In this document: positions 25,854 to 37,908 of the stretch, piece by piece | Layout: each line of letters opens with the position of its first letter | Position numbering within the stretch: position 1 is the first letter of the stretch | Assembly: GCA_050290785.1 (NCBI GenBank) | Contig: JBNKIR010000047.1 | Coordinates: 6,873 to 70,872 of the forward strand | Direction of reading: 5' to 3' | Origin: JAAGZL01 sp050290785 | Lineage (GTDB): Bacteria > Pseudomonadota > Gammaproteobacteria > Chromatiales > Chromatiaceae | Length of the DNA: 64,000 nucleotides | Notes under the pieces: generated by a model | Databases searched by the model: none | Told to the model about the DNA's origin: nothing | The model's input: only the letters and a program-made list of their open reading frames with translations | Translations under genes and position numbers: made by a program

Positions 25854-26571
25854 TCTGCGGTAACAGCTCTCCAGATCTCCCCATGAGGCTGATATCCACT
25901 TGATCACTGATGGCGGTAGGCTCCAGATTGATCTCCACCACCCGTGCGCCTGACCTTTTCGCCACCAGGGGCAGAGTGGCCGCTGGATGCACCAGGGCCG
26001 AGGTGCCGACCACCAGGAACAGATCGGCCTGTTCAGAAGCGGTCCAGGCCTGTTCCAGTACAGCTGCCTGCAGGGACTCTCCGAACCAGACGATATTGGG
26101 GCGCAGCAGGGACCTGCATTCACACCTTGGAGGGATCTCGCTCAATGGTACCTGCCGGTTCACGCAGGTGTAATCACAATCGGTACAACGCAACTCCCAG
26201 ATATCGCCGTGCAACTTCAGAGGATGTCTGGAACCGGCCAGGTCATGCAGGCCATCCACGTTCTGGGTGATCAGGGTAAAATCTGGAGTACGCCTTTCCA
26301 GCTCAACCAGGGCCAGATGGCCGGGATTGGGTCTGGTCTGAGCCACCTTCGCCCGGCGCCAGTCATACCACTCCCAAACCAGCTTCGGATCTCTCCTGAA
26401 GGCCTCTGGCGTAGCCAGGTCCTCCGCCCGGAAGTTGCGCCAGAGCCCATCACTGCCACGAAAGGTGGGTACACCGCTTTCGGCGGATATGCCAGCGCCG
26501 GTCAGGACGACCAGGTGTTTTGATCCTTGTATCCAAGAACTAACTCTGGAGATAGGGTCAGATGATTGCAT
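25840..26571 (-). CDS. cobB: Sir2-family NAD-dependent protein deacylase
   Basis: Sirtuin of 243 residues removing acyl groups from lysines with NAD. Rossmann motif GAGISAESGVPTFRGSDGLW; catalytic QNVDGLHDLAG and LHGDIWELRC. Zinc Cys are in a CTDC pair and a CEC pair. VGTSALVHPAA and VEINLEPTAIS complete the cofactor site. The WEWYDWRR segment contains the Tyr-xx-Arg pair typical of class III (SIRT5-like) sirtuins, which prefer succinyl or malonyl lysine. Convergent with the SPOUT gene. Confidence 0.92.
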   Translation of the reverse strand: MQSSDPISRVSSWIQGSKHLVVLTGAGISAESGVPTFRGSDGLWRNFRAEDLATPEAFRRDPKLVWEWYDWRRAKVAQTRPNPGHLALVELERRTPDFTLITQNVDGLHDLAGSRHPLKLHGDIWELRCTDCDYTCVNRQVPLSEIPPRCECRSLLRPNIVWFGESLQAAVLEQAWTASEQADLFLVVGTSALVHPAATLPLVAKRSGARVVEINLEPTAISDQVDISLMGRSGELLPQIISA

Positions 26572-26724
26572 GGGATGACACTCCTGCGTCAGTAGGTCAT
26601 TATGACTCTGCCACAGGATGTTTCCAACTGTCGACTAAAGCACATTTCCGCAGACGAAATTACACCCGCTTGATCTCCCGGAAAACCTGCCCCTCTACAA
26701 TTTGATTATCCAGACTGCTACGTC

Positions 26725-27963
26725 CTAATACTTGATATAGCCCTTCAGGAAGAACCCATCAAACCCAAGATCGGTTGTATCCGTATTCGAGAGCTGGCTA
26801 TCGACATCATCGCCATACTGCCGCACCGTCGCCATATTAAACCAGTTCTGCCATTCATACCCAAACTGACCACCCACCAACATGCCATTGCTAAGTTCAC
26901 GTGAATACTCAACCCCTGCCAGCATCTCTACCACAGGCACTACCCGGTTCTCGGATGAATCTACATCTACTCGAGTAGTCTGAACTCCTGTTGTTTGTGT
27001 ATCAATTTGTTTCAGAGACATATCAAAGTTGCCGATCAGAACAGATCCGGACAGTGCGCCAAACAGAGTAAAGCCATTGCCTGCCTGCCAATCAACCCCG
27101 AGCCCAACCTTAGGACCCAGTCCGCTGAAGCTATTTTCATAGGTGATATCTGCTGTTCTGCGCAAAGCAGCAACCGTCTGTGTATAAAAGATATCCATGC
27201 CTTGGTCTATGTTGGCATATCGCAGACCACCATCAAGCCGCAGACCAAGAGCATTATTACCCCCAAATCTCTTGCCTACCGTAAAATCGAAAACATCCGC
27301 ATCAATATCGTAACTTGCATTTGCAATATCAACGTCATTATCGTCAATAACAGAATTTGCATGTAGCCATATACCCCAAAGATCATCTCCCGTGGCAGAA
27401 TTATTCACCGATGAACTCTCACTGGTTGCAAGATGGGTATACTGCGCAGCCAGATCAACACCATTGCCAAAGTCATAGCCAAAGCTTAGCCGTACCCCCG
27501 TATCAAAACCCGGATCGACGCTCTTATATTCCCCAGCAACAGAGTCGGGACCTGAGTGGCCCGGATCCACAATCACATAATCCAGACCGGAGCGGGACGG
27601 ACGCATATACACCATCCCGAGGGATGCGCTAGGACCTGGTCTGGGATTGTTGGTCGGAGCCCACCCATAGTCTGCATCTTCCTTTGATTTAGCAACGGTG
27701 GTCCGATTTGCCTTGACCCGCGCCAGTTCTTTCTTGGCCCTTGCGGCATCCGCTTTTGCCACAGCCGCCTCTGCCTTAGCATTGTTGGCCTCGGCTTCCA
27801 CCTTGTCTATCTTTTTAACCGCAGCATCCAGCTTTTTGTTCATCTCGGTAAGGAGCTTGGTCAGCTCTGCATTACTCATCTCTTTTGCCATAGTGAAGCC
27901 CGGCAATACCAATAAAAGGGATACGGTAGTTGCGCATAAGCTGGCTCTTATTTTTGATTTCAT
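26725..27963 (-). CDS. Lpg1974-like outer membrane beta-barrel protein with coiled-coil N-terminus
   Basis: Outer membrane protein of 412 residues. A signal peptide (CATTVSLLLVLPGFTMA) is followed by an Ala/Lys/Glu-rich coiled coil (about residues 28-95, NAKAEAAVAKADAARAKKEL). A beta-barrel region of alternating strands follows, with SLGMVYMRPSRSGLDYVI near its start and a C-terminal aromatic strand FFLKGYIKY. The pattern resembles the Legionella major outer membrane protein family (Lpg1974/MOMP). The coiled coil may reach the peptidoglycan or form a trimer. Porin function is inferred. Single gene, divergent from nothing nearby. Confidence 0.8.
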   Translation of the reverse strand: MKSKIRASLCATTVSLLLVLPGFTMAKEMSNAELTKLLTEMNKKLDAAVKKIDKVEAEANNAKAEAAVAKADAARAKKELARVKANRTTVAKSKEDADYGWAPTNNPRPGPSASLGMVYMRPSRSGLDYVIVDPGHSGPDSVAGEYKSVDPGFDTGVRLSFGYDFGNGVDLAAQYTHLATSESSSVNNSATGDDLWGIWLHANSVIDDNDVDIANASYDIDADVFDFTVGKRFGGNNALGLRLDGGLRYANIDQGMDIFYTQTVAALRRTADITYENSFSGLGPKVGLGVDWQAGNGFTLFGALSGSVLIGNFDMSLKQIDTQTTGVQTTRVDVDSSENRVVPVVEMLAGVEYSRELSNGMLVGGQFGYEWQNWFNMATVRQYGDDVDSQLSNTDTTDLGFDGFFLKGYIKY

Positions 27964-28076
27964 GGCTGACCCTTAATTTTAATTAATATGTTTCACAACG
28001 TTATGTGGGACATCTTACGTAACAAGTAGATATCCAAAGTGACTTAAGCCCTGACAATAACTGATGGTGACATGCT

Positions 28077-28535
28077 CTAACGATCAGAGCTCAACGGACG
28101 TACACCCTTGGTCTCAAACCAGTGTTGAAAACGCGAACCACCGCCATGCTTCAACTCATTGAGACGGAACTTCATGACGTCACCGATGCTGACAATACCC
28201 ACCAGTTTGCCGCCATCTACCACCGGCAGGTGCCGCATATTCAATTTGCTCATCTGGGTCCTTACCGAGTCCACGCTGCTGTCAGATGAACAGACCATGA
28301 CATTGGTGCGCATTATCTCGGATACCGTCTGGTTGACCGCATCCGCACCATGGATACATATGGCCTTGACCAACGATCGCTCGTTCACTAAACCCAGGAT
28401 CTCATCACCTTCCATGACCAGAACAGATCCGATCTTCTTTTCAGTAAGGATCTTGGCCACCTCTTCAACAGAAATATCGGGACCAACAGTTTCTACCTGA
28501 CCGCCCTTATTGGCCAGTATGGTTCTTATGTCCAT
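28077..28535 (-). CDS. Two-CBS-domain protein
   Basis: Small protein of 152 residues made of two CBS motifs (about 8-65 and 73-130), each with the typical IGSVLVMEGDEILGLVNERS and MRHLPVVDGGKLVGIVSIGDV cores. CBS pairs bind adenine nucleotides and often regulate a partner. A C-terminal His/Arg-rich tail (GGGSRFQHWFETKGVRPL) follows. No partner enzyme is adjacent. Role unknown. Confidence 0.88.
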   Translation of the reverse strand: MDIRTILANKGGQVETVGPDISVEEVAKILTEKKIGSVLVMEGDEILGLVNERSLVKAICIHGADAVNQTVSEIMRTNVMVCSSDSSVDSVRTQMSKLNMRHLPVVDGGKLVGIVSIGDVMKFRLNELKHGGGSRFQHWFETKGVRPLSSDR

Positions 28536-28700
28536 TACATGCCCCTTGGCAAATATGTATCAATAACGGAGATGATTGCGTACCATTGCCGTCAAATTAC
28601 GCCGGCCTGTCAAAATTATAGCAGCCCGGTCAAACGGCCTCGGATGGACGGCGATTATAGCGGCTTGCAGGCAGATATTTAATAGAAGATTGAGATACAG

Positions 28701-29570
28701 ATGTTATATCGGCAAAATCTATTGCTGGGGGCAATACTAATCGTAGCCTCCGAGGCTATGTTCGCCTCCATGGGCGCCTGCGTCAAAGAGCTCTCTGCCA
28801 CCCTTCCCAATGAGATGGCGGTCTTTTTCCGCAATCTGTTTGCTTTAATCCTGCTGTCTCCCCTGATCATGCGCTCCCGCGCATCCCTACTCCAAACCGG
28901 AATTATACGACTACATCTGCTCAGGGCGATCGCTGGAATTTCCGCCATGTACTGTTTCTTCTATGCCCTGGGTAACCTGCAGCTTGCGGATGGCATGCTG
29001 CTGAAGATGACCGCGCCACTTTTCATGCCCTTGATTGCCTGGTCCTGGCTGGGGGAGAGGGCGAGACGCCTCACACTCCTGGCCATACCGGTGGGCTTCG
29101 TCGGGGTGGCGTTCGTCCTCTCGCCGGATGGGGAGTTCAGCTGGGTCGCGCTTATCGGTCTCCTGGGTGGGGCGCTGGCCGCACTGGCCAAGGTTACGGT
29201 CAGGCGTCTCGGCCACAGTGAACCAACAAGCAGAGTGGTCAGCTACTTCGCCCTGTTCGCCACCCCCATATCCGTCATACCCCTGTTCTGGGCCTGGCAG
29301 ACCCCAGGTCCTAGGGAGATTGGGCTGGGTTTCCTGATCGGTATCCTCGGGGTAATCGGACAGTTTCTGCTCAGTCGTGGCTATGCGGTGGCATCGGCCT
29401 CCAATGCCAGTCCATTCACCTACTTCTCTGTGATCTTTGGCGCAACCTATGGATATATCTTCTGGGGTGAAACCCTCAGCACCACCTTCGTTATCGGGGC
29501 CATGCTTATTGCCCTGGCCGGCATCATGGCGCTGCGCGGCGGACGTATGGATACAGATCAGGAGATTTAG
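28701..29570 (+). CDS. EamA-family (DMT) transporter
   Basis: Inner membrane transporter of 289 residues with ten predicted helices in two EamA repeats (first about 5-135, second about 148-282). Repeat motifs: LADGMLLKMTAPLFMPLIAWSWLGE in the first half and ASNASPFTYFSVIFGATYGYIFWGE in the second. DMT proteins export amino acids, nucleosides or other small molecules; the substrate is not shown. Single gene. Confidence 0.88.
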   Translation: MLYRQNLLLGAILIVASEAMFASMGACVKELSATLPNEMAVFFRNLFALILLSPLIMRSRASLLQTGIIRLHLLRAIAGISAMYCFFYALGNLQLADGMLLKMTAPLFMPLIAWSWLGERARRLTLLAIPVGFVGVAFVLSPDGEFSWVALIGLLGGALAALAKVTVRRLGHSEPTSRVVSYFALFATPISVIPLFWAWQTPGPREIGLGFLIGILGVIGQFLLSRGYAVASASNASPFTYFSVIFGATYGYIFWGETLSTTFVIGAMLIALAGIMALRGGRMDTDQEI

Positions 29571-29930
29571 GCAAATATAACCGGTCCACAAGTGATATAT
29601 AAAAGCCAGCCGCAACTTTTCGCAAATACATTCAAGGCATTTCCTCAATGATGTCCACGCAGAAGCATGGAAACCAAGTTTATTTATGTCACCCTCACTC
29701 CAAATCTCTCCCTCATCAAGAGTTGGGCCATTGCTCCCACGGTTAAATCACAGGTTGCAGAAGTGTATGTTTATTCGTGTCTTTTTGCGTTTATTCGCAC
29801 GCATTCGCGGCTAATCTTTTTCGCCCTAGGGACATAGCTCCGATACACGCGATCGAGCCGCGGGACAAAATGAGGCATGCACGCGGGAAACCATCTATAA
29901 TTGCCCCCTTTTTTGATTTAGAGTCTCCCC
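29571..29930. other. Long metH leader region with a small periodic repeat
   Basis: A 360-base gap before metH. I looked for SAM, SAH and cobalamin riboswitch cores and did not see one. It contains ATTCG at 29773, 29793 and 29803 inside GTTTATTCG repeats (20- and 10-base spacing). A polypyrimidine tract lies close to the metH start. The metH Shine-Dalgarno is weak. Confidence 0.5.
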
Positions 29931-33647
<3,717 letters not shown>

Positions 33648-33948
33648 GGTCATCTTATTGGTGCCTGTCCGGCCAGGCGCAAATGAGCCCCTACGGCTGA
33701 TATTTGCGCTTATGTCTAAGTACCGAAGCAGGTCTGCATAAATAGATTGCCACACGAATTCAATCAGATACCGCCATCCAGGATGGATTAAGTCACTGTC
33801 TATCCTCATTATTTTCATGGAATTTCCCCATAAATAAAACTGCACCAGCCCAAAGATTTTTATTGTGTTACTCAATGCTAAGTATAGGTATGCTCGTAGG
33901 TAATATTCTTAACTACTAATAATTATATAATCTACGGAGGAGCATCAG
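33648..33948. other. Intergenic region between metH and the sdh/frd operon
   Basis: Holds two overlapping hairpins just after metH: GCCTG/CAGGC at 33663-33678 and GCGCAAAT/ATTTGCGC at 33677-33709, the latter with an inner AGCC/GGCT stem. They have no long T-run, so termination is possible but unproven. Near the sdhA end there is a 13-bp palindrome CCATCC-A-GGATGG and a strong GGAGGAG ribosome-binding site. I see no gene. Confidence 0.5.
33677..33709 (+). terminator. Hairpin after metH, possible terminator
   Basis: An 8-bp GCGCAAAT/ATTTGCGC stem with an inner AGCC/GGCT stem, 29 bases past the metH stop. It is followed by TTATGTCT rather than a clean T-run, so it is a weak or Rho-assisted candidate. 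Confidence 0.45.
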
Positions 33949-35640
33949 ATGCTGACATATGACATCCTGATCATAGGATCTGGCGGTGCCGGTCTCTACG
34001 CAGCTCTAGAATCCCGCATGGAAGAGAACCTGCAGGTGGGCGTGCTTACCAAGGTATATCCAACCCGGTCCCATACCGGCGCGGCCCAGGGCGGAGTAAA
34101 TGCCGCGCTGGCCAATCTGGACACAACCGACACCACACGCGATCACTGGTTCGACACTATTAAGGGTTCTGACTACCTGGCCGACCAGGACGCAGCTGAA
34201 ATCATGACCAAAGAGGCCCCCATGGTGGTGCGCGAGATGGAGCACTGGGGTTGCCCCTTCTCCCGTACCGATGCCGGCAAGATCGCACAGCGTCCCTTTG
34301 GCGGCGCATCCAAGCCACGCGCCTGTTACTCTGCCGACAAGGTGGGGCACGTCATGCTGCACACCCTGTATGAGCAGGGTATACGTCACGGGGTAAACTT
34401 TCTCAACGAATGGATGGTGCTCTCCCTGCTGCACAATGGTGAGCGCTGTCAGGGTGTGACCGCCCTGGATATCCAGACCGGACGCATCCACACCATACAG
34501 GCCAAGGCCGTTATCCTGGCCACCGGTGGCCATGGACGCATCTACTGGACCCGCACCTCCAATGCCCTGGGCAACACCGGCGACGGCACCGCCATCGCCT
34601 ATCGCGCCGGACTCCCGGTAAAAGATATGGAGTTCATCCAGTTTCATCCCACCGGACTGCGCCGTACCGGCATCCTGGTCTCTGAAGGTGCCCGCGGTGA
34701 GGGTGGATACCTGCTGAACGGCATCGGTGAGCGTTTTATGAGCCGCTACGCCCCGGAGAAGATGGAACTTGGTCCCCGTGACCTGGTCTCCCGCTCCATC
34801 GAGACCGAGGTGCGTGAAGGACGGGGCGGACCCGAGGGCGAGGTCTTTCTGGACCTGACCCATCTGGGGGCAGATCGCATCAATGAGCGCCTCCCCCAGA
34901 TCCGTGAGCTGTGCATCGAATTCGAGGGCGTGGACCCGATCTCAGAGTACATACCCATCAAGCCCACCGCCCACTACTCCATGGGCGGCATCCACACCGA
35001 CCTGAACGGCCAGACACCCATCAATGGGATATACGCCGCAGGCGAGGCCGGATGTGTTTCCGTACACGGCGCCAACCGTCTGGGCGGCAACTCTCTCCTG
35101 GATATCCTGGTATTTGGCCGCCGCGCCGGACGCCATGCCCTGGAGTACGCCAAGAGTACTGAATTTGAGCCGGTCACAGATGAGCAGGCCCAGGCAGATG
35201 AGAAGATGATTGCAGATATGCTGGAGGGTGACAGCGACGTGACCATACCGGATATCCGCCGCGCCATGGGTAACCTGATGGCCGATAAGGTGGGGGTCTA
35301 TCGGAATGAAGGCGATCTGCGACAGGCCGAGTCGGAACTCGCAGAGCTGCAGGAGAAGTTCAAAAACGTACGCATCGGCGACAAGACCAAGGCCTTCAAC
35401 ACCGCACTGGTCTCCGCACTGGAACTGAAGAACATGCTGGATCTCGCAGAGACCGTCACCGCAGGCGCCCTGGCGCGCACCGAGTCCCGCGGGGCCCACT
35501 GGCGCGAGGATCACCCTGAGCGCAACGACACGGATTGGCTGCAACACACGATCGCGGTACAGGGCAGTGACGGCAAACCAGAGCTGGAGTTTGAGCCGGT
35601 GACTATCACCGAGTTCAAACCAGAAGCACGCACCTACTAA
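33949..35640 (+). CDS. sdhA: Succinate dehydrogenase/fumarate reductase flavoprotein subunit
   Basis: FAD subunit interconverting succinate and fumarate, 563 residues. The dinucleotide site is ILIIGSGGAGLYAALES. The covalent-flavin His is His42 in TRSHTGAAQGG. Active-site segments are FIQFHPTGL, EGARGEGGYLLN and PTAHYSMGGIHTD. The C-terminal helical domain ends EFKPEARTY. It starts a three-gene operon with an iron-sulfur protein and a CCG-domain protein, the 'type E' layout. Whether it runs as dehydrogenase or fumarate reductase cannot be told from sequence; the ACL nearby makes the reductive direction plausible. Confidence 0.94.
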   Translation: MLTYDILIIGSGGAGLYAALESRMEENLQVGVLTKVYPTRSHTGAAQGGVNAALANLDTTDTTRDHWFDTIKGSDYLADQDAAEIMTKEAPMVVREMEHWGCPFSRTDAGKIAQRPFGGASKPRACYSADKVGHVMLHTLYEQGIRHGVNFLNEWMVLSLLHNGERCQGVTALDIQTGRIHTIQAKAVILATGGHGRIYWTRTSNALGNTGDGTAIAYRAGLPVKDMEFIQFHPTGLRRTGILVSEGARGEGGYLLNGIGERFMSRYAPEKMELGPRDLVSRSIETEVREGRGGPEGEVFLDLTHLGADRINERLPQIRELCIEFEGVDPISEYIPIKPTAHYSMGGIHTDLNGQTPINGIYAAGEAGCVSVHGANRLGGNSLLDILVFGRRAGRHALEYAKSTEFEPVTDEQAQADEKMIADMLEGDSDVTIPDIRRAMGNLMADKVGVYRNEGDLRQAESELAELQEKFKNVRIGDKTKAFNTALVSALELKNMLDLAETVTAGALARTESRGAHWREDHPERNDTDWLQHTIAVQGSDGKPELEFEPVTITEFKPEARTY

Positions 35641-35651
35641 GGAGTATTGGC

Positions 35652-36662
35652 ATGATTGATAAAATCTCACCCGATCGTAAGACGATTCTGGCCAATATAC
35701 GCATCCAGCGTTTTAATCCTGGCCGTGATAAATCACCTTACTTTGATAATTTTAAGATCAACGTCGAGACCGGTATGACCGTGTTGGAGGCGCTGCGTCT
35801 GATCAAGAACACGCAGGACCCGTCCCTCACCTTCCGTTCATTTTGCCGCTCCAAGATCTGCGGCTCCTGTTCGGTGCGCATCAACAATAAGCCGGTTCTG
35901 GCCTGCAGCACCCAGTTGCTGCCCATACTGGAAGACTTCAAACAGGAGTCCGTGATAATCCAACCGCTCAAGAACATGCCTCTGGTGCGTGATCTGGTGG
36001 TAGACCTGGATCCTGTGATCGAGAAGCTTTCCAAGATGCACCCCTACCTCATGGAGAACAAGGAGCGTATCCCTGAGACCCTGGAGCAGGAATCCCTCAT
36101 GTCAAAGAAGGAGTTTGCCCGTTTCGACTACATAACGGACTGCATCCTTTGTGGATCATGCTACTCCGCCTGCTCAGCCGTTTTCGCGGATCGAGGCTAC
36201 GCCGGACCCCTTACCCTGGGCAAGGCCTACCGTTTCTCAGCCGACGTTCGGGACGACTTCAAGGGCGAACGTATGCAGGCGGCAGTGGACCAGGGGCTAT
36301 GGTCCTGTGCCCAGTGCCGCAAGTGTATAAACGTCTGCCCGAAAGATACCCGTCCGGCCATATCCATCCAGCGCCTGCGCAAGATGTCTATCGACGACGG
36401 AATCCATGACACCAAAGGCTCACGCCGCGCCAAGGCCTATACCGACGATGTCTCACGCTATGGCCAGGTCAACAAGCCCATGCTGCCGGTTATCGTCAAC
36501 GGACCCAAGGGCTGGGCCGCGATAGAAGCTGCGGATAACTTCCTGAAGAAACACGGTATGGTTCCGGAGCGACAGGTTTGTATGTTGCAAGGCCAAACCA
36601 GCACTCAAAAGATCTATGACAAGGTAAAAGAGCTTGAGGCCAGAGGAGAGAATAAGACATGA
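35652..36662 (+). CDS. sdhB: Succinate dehydrogenase/fumarate reductase iron-sulfur subunit with extra Cys
   Basis: Electron-transfer subunit of 336 residues, longer than classical SdhB (about 240). [2Fe-2S] ligands: Cys65, Cys70, Cys73, Cys85. [4Fe-4S] ligands: Cys164, Cys167, Cys170 (CILCGSC) with Cys229. The third cluster region reads CAQCRKCINVCP (Cys219, Cys222, Cys225) plus Cys174. Classical SdhB has a non-Cys residue at the position of Cys222, which leaves a [3Fe-4S] cluster. Here a Cys is present, so a second [4Fe-4S] is expected, as in archaeal and epsilonproteobacterial type E enzymes. A C-terminal extension of about 80 residues follows. Gap to sdhA is 11 bases; it overlaps the next gene by 4. 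Confidence 0.93.
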   Translation: MIDKISPDRKTILANIRIQRFNPGRDKSPYFDNFKINVETGMTVLEALRLIKNTQDPSLTFRSFCRSKICGSCSVRINNKPVLACSTQLLPILEDFKQESVIIQPLKNMPLVRDLVVDLDPVIEKLSKMHPYLMENKERIPETLEQESLMSKKEFARFDYITDCILCGSCYSACSAVFADRGYAGPLTLGKAYRFSADVRDDFKGERMQAAVDQGLWSCAQCRKCINVCPKDTRPAISIQRLRKMSIDDGIHDTKGSRRAKAYTDDVSRYGQVNKPMLPVIVNGPKGWAAIEAADNFLKKHGMVPERQVCMLQGQTSTQKIYDKVKELEARGENKT

Positions 36663-37534
36663 ATGACGGTAAACTACACTACGGCTTCTACTCCGGCTGC
36701 TGTTTCCAGGGTGCAGATGCCCGCTTCTTCGAGATATTGCAGGATGTATTTGAGAAGGTAGATGTCGAACTGCATCTGATAGATGAGGCCGTCTGTTGCG
36801 GCTCCGGTGTGATAGAGGAGCGATCAGAACTCACCTCTCTCGCGGTCAATGCCAAAAACATGGCCCATGCAGAGGCCATGGGGATGCCACTCTACACTCC
36901 ATGCTCCACCTGCTTCAACGTGATATCCAATGCCAAAAAGCGCATGCAGGAGAGCCCGGAGCTGCACAAACAGGTAAATGAGATCCTGGCGGAACAGGGC
37001 CTGGAATATAAAGGCGAATGCCGGATCACCCACACCCTCTGGGTGATCGCGCAAGACGTAGGTCTGGACCGGCTGAAACAGTCCATAACCAATCCCCTTA
37101 ACGGTCTGCGCGTGGCCTCGTACTATGGATGTCACACCCGCAACCCTGCCGATATCCAGGGCTATGAGTCTTCCAACAACCCTACATCGCTGGAAGATGT
37201 CCTGAGGGTCTTGGGTGTGGAGATCGTTGACTTTGATACCAAAGACGACTGCTGCGGATACCATCTGGCATGGCCCAACAACGAACTCAATATGAAGATG
37301 ACCAGCAACGTCCTGGCCGGCGCCCATAATAAGGACGTAGACCTGTTGGTCACCTCGTGTCCGCTCTGCTTTAAGAGCATGGACGGCTCCCAGGCCAAGG
37401 CCCTGGCCCAGACCGGCCAGAAATTTCAGCTGCCGGTACTATTCCTGCCGGAACTGGTGGGCCTGGCATGCGGGATGACGGCGCAGGATATGAAGTTGCA
37501 GTTCCATGGCGTGCCGGTTAATATCAGGCTATAG
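36659..37534 (+). CDS. sdhE: CCG-domain subunit of type E succinate dehydrogenase/fumarate reductase (SdhE/HdrB-like)
   Basis: A 291-residue protein with two cysteine-rich CCG repeats, related to heterodisulfide reductase subunit B. First repeat: YSGCCFQG, then AVCCGSG and PCSTCFNV. Second: YYGCHTRN, then DDCCGYHL and TSCPLCFKS. These bind unusual iron-sulfur clusters and replace the haem membrane anchors (SdhC/SdhD) of ordinary complexes. No hydrophobic anchor is visible, so the complex would sit at the membrane peripherally. The start overlaps sdhB (ATGA). In rTCA bacteria such enzymes work as fumarate reductases with (methyl)menaquinol or another donor; that use is inferred. Confidence 0.92.
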   Translation: MNDGKLHYGFYSGCCFQGADARFFEILQDVFEKVDVELHLIDEAVCCGSGVIEERSELTSLAVNAKNMAHAEAMGMPLYTPCSTCFNVISNAKKRMQESPELHKQVNEILAEQGLEYKGECRITHTLWVIAQDVGLDRLKQSITNPLNGLRVASYYGCHTRNPADIQGYESSNNPTSLEDVLRVLGVEIVDFDTKDDCCGYHLAWPNNELNMKMTSNVLAGAHNKDVDLLVTSCPLCFKSMDGSQAKALAQTGQKFQLPVLFLPELVGLACGMTAQDMKLQFHGVPVNIRL

Positions 37535-37592
37535 CCAAGGACAATAATAAATATTAAAGGGCTGCTCGTTTTGGCCCTGAGAGGAGGGATAA

Positions 37593-37844
37593 ATGATGAA
37601 CGATATACTACATGATGGACCACATGGGGCCTTCACCGGAATGAGTCTGGTGGAAAATCCGGAAATTCCAGAAAAGGCGCCAAGGATGCAGTTGAGTAAC
37701 AAGGTCGATGTATCGCAGGAGTTCCGAGAGGAGTTCGATGCCTGGTTGCTGAAAAAATTTGGTGCCGACCGGGTTGTCTGCATGATCGACGGAAAGCTGG
37801 TGACAAACCCGGCAAATGCGGCGCGATTTGCGCGGCCTAAATAG
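37593..37844 (+). CDS. Small protein of unknown function in the sdh/frd operon
   Basis: An 83-residue protein (MMNDILHDGPHGAF..., ends ANAARFARPK) located 58 bases after sdhE on the same strand. It has a strong GAGGAGGG ribosome-binding site and a terminator right after it, so it is probably the last gene of the operon. It is soluble and mixed in charge, with one Cys in VVCMIDGKL. I do not recognise a family. An accessory role for the type E complex is only suggested by position. Confidence 0.7.
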   Translation: MMNDILHDGPHGAFTGMSLVENPEIPEKAPRMQLSNKVDVSQEFREEFDAWLLKKFGADRVVCMIDGKLVTNPANAARFARPK

Positions 37845-37862
37845 CTTCTAGCGATCAACAAT

Positions 37863-37893
37863 AAAAACGGCGGGCTAAGCCCGCCGTTTTTTT
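37863..37893. terminator. Bidirectional terminator after the sdh/frd operon
   Basis: AAAAACGGCGGGC-TAA-GCCCGCCGTTTTTTT, a 10-bp GC stem with a T-run on both strands. It serves the 83-residue gene (+) and the convergent secreted protein (-). Confidence 0.92.
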
Positions 37894-37908
37894 CGCCTAT
37901 ATCCCGCG

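Noticed and set aside
25170..26123. Open frame of 317 codons on the minus strand
   Set aside because: Covers the antisense of the SPOUT methyltransferase gene and part of the sirtuin gene in the wrong frame; low-complexity translation.
29571..29930. Riboswitch before metH
   Set aside because: I looked for cores of SAM, SAH and cobalamin riboswitches and saw no convincing conserved elements.
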